The notes beneath the pieces were generated by a model that worked only from the letters and a program-made list of their open reading frames with translations, did not search any database and was not told the origin of the DNA. 64,000 nt of DNA from NCBI RefSeq assembly GCF_022605725.1, contig NC_065556.1, positions 2,914,001-2,978,000 of the forward strand. The letters are read 5' to 3'. Below are positions 56,453-64,000 of this stretch, one piece after another. This DNA comes from Anthonomus grandis grandis (taxonomy: Eukaryota > Arthropoda > Insecta > Coleoptera > Curculionidae). Within the stretch, counting starts at the first letter, position 1, and each line of letters starts with the position of its first letter. The translations under genes were made by a program, and so were the position numbers.

Positions 56453-56515
56453 AGCCCATAGGTTATAGTCTCTGGCTTGTAAGCTTGTTGTCGCGGGTTC
56501 GATTCCCAATAGGTG
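56453..56515 (+). other. tRNA-like segment (B box GGTTCGATTCC)
   Basis: TCTCTGGCTTGTAAGC ... GTCGCGGGTTCGATTCCCAA resembles the anticodon-to-T-arm half of tRNA-Thr(UGU). The B box at 56496-56506 fits the consensus exactly. A proper acceptor stem and A box are not formed, so it is not a working tRNA gene; it could be tRNA-derived leader sequence of the pLTR. Confidence 0.5.
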
Positions 56516-56781
56516 TGATATTATTTTACAATTTTTTATTTTTTGGTTTTAAATAACTGTATAGTCATCCTAACCTTAAATGTATGTTTATTTACTGTTT
56601 TGCCAACGTTAGTGGCTTTTTAAGGTTTTAGTCTTTTTAATGTCCTCTTTTTTTCTTTCAAGACTAATTATTATTGTTTTAGGCCTGATGATGCTTTGAA
56701 TAGAGCGAAACACGTGTAGCTTAAATTAAGTAAATGTTGTGAGACCGTGACTTTGTGTTTTTCATTGTTTTTCGTCTGTTG
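56490..56781 (+). repeat. Right pLTR of the Penelope element
   Basis: Begins GTCGCGGGTTCGATTCCCAA and ends TTTTTCGTCTGTTG. Carries the hammerhead at 56678-56725. Confidence 0.9.
56678..56725 (+). ncRNA. Hammerhead ribozyme, minimal type I, in right pLTR
   Basis: All conserved core parts are present in order: stem I 5' strand TTTAGGC, CTGATGA (56685-56691), stem II GCTTT-GAAT-AGAGC, GAAA (56707-56710), two-base-pair stem III (AC/GT) with loop ACGT, cleavage triplet GTA, stem I 3' strand GCTTAAA. Stem I pairs 7 bp including one G-U. Predicted cleavage follows 56718. Matches the minimal hammerheads reported from Penelope-like elements. Confidence 0.8.
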
Positions 56782-56794
56782 TAATCTGTAACTA

Positions 56795-57432
56795 GTTCAA
56801 TCAATTCTTGGACTCTCATTAGAATTTTGAGTTTTGGGCTTGCGCAGTAGATTTTTAATGACATATTTGATGTATGTCGACTCTTTTTGTGTTTATTTTC
56901 TGATAAGTGGAGCCTATTTTATTTTAAAATTTAAAACTAATAATAGTTACTATTACAATAATAATTGCATGCCCTACTGTTTTTTTATTAGCTTTATGGG
57001 TGGTTGGGTTGGATATTTAAATAGCAATTCCTGTTTAATTAAATCGATTTTGTTTTATATTGATTGTCCATGATAAAATTACCATGTCTGATCATTAAGT
57101 TTTAGTGATGAGGATTTGGAGAACCTCTTAGAAGTTACCGATGTTTCCAAAAATGTTGGATATTTTGATTGTTCCACAATCTGATGATAACTTATTTTTA
57201 ACATTTGAAAATGAGCTCAGCACTGACGAATGAACTGTCAACTGGTTGACGATTTGCTGTATTCCCATATTTTAAAGAACAGAAAGGAGAATCAGAAAAA
57301 ATAACTCCAATTAAATTTATTACGGTATTTCTTAGCCATTTCTCTACTCTAAATCCTTACTGTTTAAAAAAAAAGTCCTTCCTAAACCAAACATTCGAAA
57401 AACATAACCTATACTAGCCCAAACAAATTTAT
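56795..57432. other. Unassigned AT-rich DNA
   Basis: No recognised gene or repeat. Lies between the Penelope and hAT target duplications. Confidence 0.4.
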
Positions 57433-57437
57433 TTACA

Positions 57438-57522
57438 TATCAGTGTTGCCAGTTTAATTTTGCAAGGGGTAATAGAATGTCCAATGAAAAGGTAACAGAT
57501 TTGAAAAAAAGGTAATAACTTT
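57438..57522 (+). repeat. 85-bp direct repeat, left copy (LINE target duplication)
   Basis: TATCAGTGTTGCCAGTTT ... AATAACTTT. One mismatch against 60575-60659. It comprises 3 bp of flank plus the first 82 bp of the hAT element. Confidence 0.93.
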
Positions 57523-57546
57523 ATCTTTTTTTAACTAAAAAATAAA

Positions 57547-60251
57547 ATGGACGAGCTTCTTCTTTTACTTGATTCATGTGATTTTCCTGATATTGTATTA
57601 CTAACTGAGCACTGGTTAAAGCCTAACGAATGTTTCTTAATATCTGATTATATTCCTATATCAATTTTTTGTCGGCAACACTCCATACATGGAGGAACAG
57701 CTATTTTAGTTAAACAAACAATTGAAGCTTTTTTCTGTAAAATCAATAAGTATGATAGCTTTCTGTTGGAGAAGGTTTTTGAATTCTCCCTTTGTTTTTG
57801 TAAGCGATTTAATTTATATGTTCTTTGTGTTTATAGACCACCCACAGGAGATATTGGTATGTTCCTGGACAAACTTGATTCTCTATTATCCCAATTGTCT
57901 CTACACTCCATAGTTATATTGGCTGGTGACTTTAATATTAACTTCACTGATGTAAGCTTGCCATCATATCATACATCCCTTTTAAGTATATTGGAATCTT
58001 ATGACTTGAAGATGCATGTTCTTTCACCCACACGTATAACATCCTCATCTGCAACTACTATTGATTATTTGTGTACAAATTTAAATGATGTGTCATGTAG
58101 AGTACTCTCATCTGGTATTTCTGACCATGAAGCCATTCTCGCTAGGATTCCATGCAACACTGTATTTCCTTCATCTCATTATATAGGAAGAATTTTCAGC
58201 AGAGCAAATTTTAATGCTTTTTCTTCTACTGCAGCTTTGGTTAATTGGAATGCAGTTGAAATGGCTCCTGACCCGTTTACTTTGTTATTTCATGTGCTAT
58301 GTGACAAGATCAATCAGTGTTTTCCTAAAAAGGGGCTTAAAATGAAAAATAGAAAACCATGGGTCACAGCAGGCCTCAGAACTTCAGCTAAAAACCTCCG
58401 TTTTTTGGCTAAGCTGTGCAAGCCTACAACTAATGCAAACATTATTCTTTATCATCAGAAATATCGTAGTCTATATAGAAAGACGATAAAAGCAGCTAAG
58501 GTTAAATATTATAGTGACCGCTTGAATATGTCCTCAAATAGGCAGAGAGAATGTTGGTCAATTATAAATGACTTCAGGCATTCTCACAAGAAAGTTTCAG
58601 AATCAGAAGTAAGACCAAATAGTTTAAATGATTATTACTGTAATATTCCTCATTTATTGCTCAAGGATGTGAATACTAATATTGATCCTTTGCATTAATT
58701 CAACAAGTGTCAGTTCAAAATTCTTTTTTCTTTTATCCTGTTAGCCTTACTGATGTTAGAGATGCAATTAAAAACTTAAAAAACCATAAATCAGCTGGAG
58801 CTGATGGAATATCATCAAAATTACTACTCCTTTTGCCTGACTCAGCATTGAATGCCTTAGCTTCTGCCATAAACAATTCCTTTCATAATGGCATCTTTTC
58901 AGCATGTTTGAAGGAGGCAGTGGTTATCCCTCTTTATAAGGGTGGAGATGTGAGTGAGCCTTGTAATTTTCGTCCAATTTCTATATTATCTACCCTCTCC
59001 AAGATAGTTGAAAAACTTCCAAAAATCAGAATTTTATCTTTTTTGCAACATAATTGCATTTTATCTGCAAATCAGTTTGGATTTCAAACGGGAAAAGGGA
59101 CTCATGACGCTGTTTTCGGCTTTTTGGAGAGTGTCTATGTGTCCTTAAATTCTGGAGAGTCCGCGGCGGCAGTGTTTTGCGATTTATCCAAGGCATTTGA
59201 TTGTGTAGATCATGGAATACTGCTGTCTAAGCTCAATAATTATGGCTTTAGAGGTGTGGCATTGCAATGGCTGGAATCCTATCTGTCTAATCGTACCCAA
59301 AGAGTTACAGTATCTGGATGTTTATCCGATTCCAGATCCCTTAAAACTGGAGTACCTCAGGGTTTAGTGTTAGGACCACTATTATTTTTGCTCTATGTAA
59401 ATGATTTGGGTTCATTAAAACTGCAGGGCAAAGTGGTTCAGTTTGCTGATGATACCACCATTTTATGGAATCATAGAGATTCTGATAATGTTAGAGCCCA
59501 GGTTTTTAAGGACCTTAAGATTTTATCGGAGTGGTGTGCTGCAAACAGGCTTGTATTTAATGTGGGCAAAACCTTTATTATGGGATTTAAGTGTGACGTT
59601 CAGGGCCTTATGTTTAGTGAAAACTCCACCTTGCAAAACAAAGAAAGCTGTAAGTTCCTTGGTATTACCATTGATGGTCGCCTTCGTTTCGAAGATCATA
59701 TCCTAAATCTTGCATCAAAATTATCCTCTGGATGCTTTGCAGTAAGAATGGCGGGGCATGAGCTGGGAGGGGTAGTTGCACGTTCAGTGTACTTTTCTCT
59801 TATTGAGTCCCACCTTCATTATGGCTTGCCTTTTTGGGGTTTAAGCAACAAGGGATTATTAAACATAATTTTTGTGATTCAAAAAAAGGCAGTTAGATAC
59901 CTATGTTCCGCTGGGTTAAGAGATTCTTGTAAACCTCTCTTTATATCTCAAAAAATCCTAACTCTTTTTTCTCTTTTTATCTTAGAAACAGCTACTCTTA
60001 TTCATAAATGTCCTAAACCTCCCTCTAACACTGGTCATATGACTCGCCAGGTTAACGATTTTCCCTTACCAATCCCTACATCCTCCCTCACGAAGAACTC
60101 ACTTATATACCTCAGCAAAAAAATTTACAACCATGTTCCTCTATGTATCAGACAAATTTTAGAAGTTAAGAGATTCAAAAAGGAATTAAAATCACTTTTA
60201 TTATCCAGGGCATACTATAGCCTTGACGATTTTTTCAATGATACCCTTTAA
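57547..60251 (+). pseudogene. LINE ORF2: AP endonuclease and reverse transcriptase, one frameshift
   Basis: 57547-58698: endonuclease from its second block: DIVLLTEHWL, GGTAILVKQT, LYVLCVYRPP, SIVILAGDFNIN, ATTIDYLCTN, GISDHEAIL, all catalytic motifs after the missing first Asn. A frame change near 58695 joins 58707-60251: KNHKSAGADGISSKLLLLLP, EAVVIPLYKGGD, NFRPISILSTLSKIVEK, AAAVFCDLSKAFDCVDHGIL, GVPQGLVLGPLLFLLYVNDL, VVQFADDTTILW (catalytic FADD) and KFLGITIDG. The RT half is one intact frame. Fragments of the same family occur at 50810-51055, and a related block at 15971-16037. Confidence 0.9.
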
Positions 60252-60548
60252 CCTGTGCTCTGACATCATTTTAGTGTTTTAGTTTTGTTTCCTGTTAAAT
60301 AATTTAATTTACTTCTTCTAAATTCTGTTTTATTGACAGCTTTACTTATTTTTTAATGAAATTTATCAAAAAAGATTTTTCTCAATCTGTTTTGTTATGA
60401 TTAATTTTGGTAATGTGTGTAAATGTTATGGTAAAGTGTTTTAGATGTTATGTTTGTTTGAAATTTGAAATTTAAAGTAAATTTGGAATTTTTTAGTTTT
60501 TAGGATGCTTGTACACAAGATTTTGTTGTCTTACGTAATATAGCACAT

Positions 60549-60574
60549 TTTCTTTCTTTCTTTCTTTCTTTCTC
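60549..60574 (+). repeat. (TTTC)n microsatellite tail of the LINE
   Basis: TTTTCTTTCTTTCTTTCTTT run ending CTC, immediately 5' of the right target repeat. Serves as the LINE 3' tail in place of poly(A). Confidence 0.85.
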
Positions 60575-60659
60575 TATCAGTGTTGCCAGTTTGATTTTGC
60601 AAGGGGTAATAGAATGTCCAATGAAAAGGTAACAGATTTGAAAAAAAGGTAATAACTTT
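60575..60659 (+). repeat. 85-bp direct repeat, right copy
   Basis: Starts right after the (TTTC)n tail of the LINE. hAT sequence continues from 60660. Confidence 0.93.
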
Positions 60660-60897
60660 TCAAAAAAGTAGCGATTGTTGGGTTAGGCATATTCTGGGCT
60701 CGAATCTATATTTAGTTTAAAAAATAAATACATTTTGACTGTTTAACGGATGCCGATATGAAACGGAAACATTAAACCATCATGCGCGAAGAAAAAGACG
60801 CCTATTATGAAGTGTACTACCATTCAGTTTTTGCAGTTAAGTATCTCATATATCAAATTGTTTGGTTCGAGGAGTAGTGTAATATGTTTCTTTATCC

Positions 60898-61420
60898 CTA
60901 CTTCATGGCTTGGTGTTTATTTAATCCGAGGTTATCTACATTTTCAAATTCAAATTCTTCTAGCAAGATGAGGTGGTCCATTAATATAAATGCTAGATTG
61001 TGCTCATGTAAGAATCCTACTAATTTATATTCAGCTGTTTTAACACCCCTTAATGTCTTTATTTCATTATTATTCAAAAATGTGGTTATTTGTGGAGTTT
61101 TTTCTGCTTTTTTTATATTTGCTATATGAGAAGACCTCTTCTTGTGACGCTCAAAATGAGTCAATCCACCCTTTAAAACAATATTGCATACTTTGCAAAA
61201 AGCTAATCCTTCTGCATTCACATCCAAAAAATTATATTTTTGCTTCCATTCCACCTTGAACTTTTGTTTATAGGCTTTTTTTTTCCATTTTTGATTTCGG
61301 CAATGGCATTTCTTCATTCTCAGTTGAAGATGAAAGCTCACACTGAGAAACATTTGCCTTGGATGTGGATGGCTGTGGATCTTGTGGGGGTGGATTTTGC
61401 ATTAGGACCGTTGGTTTTGC
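60898..61420 (-). pseudogene. hAT N-terminal BED-finger gene fragment
   Basis: The 151-codon minus-strand frame contains KQKFKVEWKQKYNFLDVNAE, CKVCNIVLKGGLTHFERHKK and SSHIANIKKAEKTPQI, a BED-like CxxC...HxxxxxH finger, then AEYKLVGFLHEHNLAFILMD, the block that follows it in one hAT subgroup. The catalytic domain is absent because the element is internally deleted. It might still make a DNA-binding protein, but the start used (MFLSVS...) is uncertain. Confidence 0.65.
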
Positions 61421-61833
61421 TTTTTTAATAAGGAATCTAAAATAATTGTAAATTGAAAATAAACAACTCGCTAATGTGTTTTTTTTTCTTACCTGTCCAT
61501 ACTAATTAAAAATTAAGGCAAACAGTATAAATTGATTCAAAAGGCAGTCACGGGAATTAATAGAAAATCTTAACTTAACTTAATCTTCTTAAATTTGCCA
61601 AATCAAAAGATAAAAAAAACAAATAATGAAATAATAAAAATATTGACATTCTGACATAAATGACACGTGACTTAGTAATGACAGTCGACTTAAAAGTTTT
61701 GAAAAAGTAATAGATTTATTACAATTGTAATAGACTGGCAACCCTGTTACATATTTAAATTAGATATTGACAGTCCGTGAATCGTTTACGGTTAAAATAA
61801 ATTCCGAACCAGTTATGAATCACGCATGCGCAT

Positions 61834-62955
61834 ATCCTTACGGGCTAAATTATGGACCGGCTGGTAAAGGGTGTGGAAAAGTTATCCTGCTGGTAACATT
61901 AAAAATTGAATTATGAATTTCTTGTTTGTCTTACCAGATGGGATAACTCTTGCTTACCAGTACAATAAGTTAACAACAGGAAAAAGCAGAGTATAAAAGG
62001 TTTACCAGGAAATTTAGAACCTCAAATTTTTCAAAGAGTTGCATAGTTTTGCAAGAAGTTTGTGTATAATATTCTAAATTTTGTTCTTAATCTGTATAAG
62101 TATTTTGTTATTTTTCATCTGGTTAAATCTCTCTTTATTTGATATGATAATGTCCGACTTAAGGTTACACCCTTCCCTCACCTGCCCCTCTTTGCTGGTT
62201 GTACCACTGTTATGTGACTAAGAAATGAAAAGAAAACATATATCTAAAAAATCCCATATAGGAACTTCAAATTTGATCCACCAATTGCTGTCAATTTTTC
62301 CCAGGCCTGGTCTTTTTCTTTCCAAGATGTTGCGTCAGTTTTTTCTATTCAATGGTACCCGCATATTGACTTACTAAATTACAGAGCAAAATAACTTCTT
62401 TCTCAGAAAAGTTTACCGAACTATTTTTTTTAATAGGTTATTGAGACATCCTCTAAGAAAATAATGTAAAAAAAACTGATTAAAATTCTACCAAATTCAC
62501 TTCACAGTATCAAGTTTCTAAAAAGCTGTATATTGTGATCTACTGGCAAATGTCTGGTAGGATACTTACAAACAATTAGCAAATATGCAAATAGGTATTA
62601 ATACTAGTACTAACAGAAAGAATAACGGATTTGGCACAAAACAAGTATACAAGCACCTATAACTTTTATCACAAAATAAAAACCAAACATTTCCATTATT
62701 TTTGTTTATTTTATTTATTTTCTCAGGACCGGATATTCATAACCCTAATCTTTCTTTTTTTCTTAAGATTATTCTACCGGCCACAACAATTATGTTGTTA
62801 CCAAATTGTAAACCTTCTGCTAATTAACATCAGGTTAAAATTTGGTTCATAATTCCTCCTACAGCTATTGGTAGGTTTACCGAGAGGATAGAATTTATCT
62901 GCCTGATAACACATAGGAACTTTACCAGGTGGTCCGTAATTTAGCCCTAAAGGAT
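61834..62955. mobile_element. MITE-like element with ~35-bp TIRs (1.1 kb)
   Basis: GGGCTAAATTA(T/C)GGACC at 61842 and its inverse at 62933-62948, extended on both sides (ATCCTTACGGGC / ATCCTTTAGGGC; CTGGTAAAG). The interior is noncoding and repeats CTGGTA/TACCAG many times near both ends (61862, 61893, 61935, 61955, 62003 and 62554, 62870, 62924). No target duplication could be fixed. Confidence 0.65.
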
Positions 62956-64000
62956 GAAGAGTTTCTTACTGATCCGAGATGTGTTCAGCACTGTCACTGC
63001 GAACAAAGCTATTAACAATGATAAATAATACTTACCAATATACACACATTATTTACGAACCAATAACAACCAAACGAACAATAAACCCCACCACTAAAAA
63101 GAAAATAAATATGTGAATTTATATTTGCATATCGAATTTGATATTTGCTCTAGAAGCGGGTCGAGATATAAGAAATATCAGCTAAAAGATAGGGAGAATC
63201 TATTGTACAGTATAGAAAGTCACTGGATGAAGAATGACTCTCCTAACTGTTCTGTCAGGCCTAATACTGTCCATTTATTCTAATTACGACATCCCTGATT
63301 ATCCTTACTTTTGACTCGCTTTTGGTCAGCGGCAGGTGGGCTGGGGAGAGTAGTATGTTTTTGACCGCCCTCCGTGTTTTGTTTATCCTCTCTCGGTGTT
63401 AATAAATAGTATAAATCAACAACTATCGAGTTTTATTAAAAATACCCAACAGAACACTAACTTACGGAATGGACAACTCACCAAGGTTATTTAATTTAGT
63501 TAAGTTAAAAGTAATTTGATCTGACCAAGGAAAAATATAGTAGTTTAGCAGACTGATAAAACTTCTACTATTTGAAATAAAAAATCTCAGAAGTATGAAG
63601 TAGGTCATCACAACTTGTTTAATATGGACTGCAGATGTAAGCCTATATTACCTATAAGCCCTAATCTTTTGTTGTATATAAAGTTTTACCATCTATATTG
63701 CAATCAAATGAAATATAGATGGTAAAACTTATTAAAATAAAAACATATTAATTAATAATATTATTAATAATGTAACATATAATAATAAATTAACAAATAC
63801 TTATTGAAATAAAAACTGATATTTTCATGTTTTTGTTTTCTATTTGAACAAATTAAGATAAACAAAGATATTTCTAATTTTCTCGGAAACGAATCGACCG
63901 ATTTAAAAAAATCGTCAAACGTCAAAATAAAATACTTCGAAAGACCTTTTAAACAAGCTATTACTCGATACCCCTTGCCATTTAAAATGTTTAAAGGGAT
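62956..64000. other. AT-rich DNA without recognised genes
   Basis: No coding signal. The hairpin below is the only structure seen. Confidence 0.45.
63681..63730. repeat. Perfect 19-bp hairpin
   Basis: AAGTTTTACCATCTATATT, 12-nt loop, exact inverse AATATAGATGGTAAAACTT. Long for chance; may be a small MITE or a fold-back. Confidence 0.75.

Larger units (their letters stand above)
54510..56782 (+). mobile_element. Penelope-like retroelement with inverted pLTRs (2273 bp)
   Basis: A 12-bp duplication, AATCTGTAACTA, flanks it (54498-54509, 56783-56794). Inverted 292-bp pLTRs (54554-54845 and 56490-56781) enclose a single RT-endonuclease frame. About 44 bp of extra sequence (54510-54553) precedes the left pLTR, like the short extension seen in other Penelope copies. 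The layout suggests 5' truncation with the left pLTR added in reverse. Confidence 0.88.
57523..60574 (+). mobile_element. Jockey-like LINE, 5'-truncated, nested in hAT
   Basis: The endonuclease-RT ORF is followed by a 300-bp 3' UTR and a (TTTC)5-6 tail (about 60549-60574). ORF1 and the start of the endonuclease are missing. The 85-bp direct repeats directly flank it. Confidence 0.9.
57441..61746 (-). mobile_element. hAT element (non-autonomous) interrupted by a LINE
   Basis: Inverted ends CAGTGTTGCCAGT (57441) and its partner at 61734-61746 (ACTGGCAACCCTG) are flanked by an exact 8-bp duplication, TTACATAT, at 57433-57440 and 61747-61754. Without the LINE and its duplicated target the element is about 1.17 kb and carries only the N-terminal BED part of a hAT-like gene on the minus strand, so it depended on another copy for movement. 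Confidence 0.9.

Noticed and set aside
56453..56515. Functional tRNA gene
   Set aside because: Good B box and anticodon-like CTTGTAAGC, but no paired acceptor stem and no proper A box.
1..64000. CRISPR array, rRNA or bacterial operon
   Set aside because: No regularly spaced repeats, no rRNA sequence, and spliced genes with insect transposons throughout.

Overview
This is an AT-rich, intron-bearing eukaryotic sequence, almost certainly from an insect. The repeat content (mariner, DD41D and Tc1-like, piggyBac, PIF/Harbinger, P/THAP, hAT, MULE, copia, gypsy/errantivirus, jockey-like LINE and Penelope families) looks like a beetle-type genome, but the order is inference. One intact host gene is visible: a five-exon tetraspanin at 52972-54096 (+). 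Nearly everything else that codes is a transposable element in some stage of decay.

Layout. 1-5740: no supported gene. 5751-8630: MULE-like DNA transposon with hairpin-forming terminal repeats. 8640-9316: Tc1/mariner-like remnant. 9346-11761: nearly complete PIF/Harbinger element (TAA duplication) whose transposase and MADF genes have interleaved antisense exons. 12675-13320: piggyBac remnant. 13850-15905: internally deleted gypsy. 15971-16990: two non-LTR scraps. 17930-21170: decayed copia. 21205-23324: possible Sola-like transposon (ACAT duplication, 20-bp subterminal motifs) inserted in a non-LTR fragment. 23944-25130: hAT C-terminal half. 25980-27275: complete-length mariner with an Asp-to-Asn change in the catalytic triad. 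28041-30115: two LINE fragments around a hAT N-terminal fragment. 30490-31930: Penelope remnant. 32721-34577: DD41D element with ~280-bp inverted repeats. 34578-35554: gypsy gag/pol fragment.

36740-52254 is bracketed by inverted copies of one 20-mer. Inside are a young, internally deleted env-bearing errantivirus-type provirus (37396-42535, 202-bp LTRs, AGAG duplication), a P-element homologue with a split THAP exon (42672-45480), a DD(~81)E Tc1-like element (45754-47856) and three or more rearranged pieces of that same family (49022-51985). After a Penelope endonuclease scrap comes the tetraspanin.

Downstream of the tetraspanin is a Penelope element (54510-56782) with an uninterrupted RT-endonuclease ORF, 292-bp inverted pLTRs, a hammerhead ribozyme in each pLTR and a tRNA-like B box. 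Then a hAT element (57441-61746, 8-bp duplication TTACATAT) carries a nested 5'-truncated LINE flanked by 85-bp direct repeats. A 1.1-kb MITE-like element (61834-62955) and unassigned AT-rich DNA close the window. No element here looks fully autonomous. The closest are the Harbinger (one stop, one frameshift), the mariner and the Penelope element.
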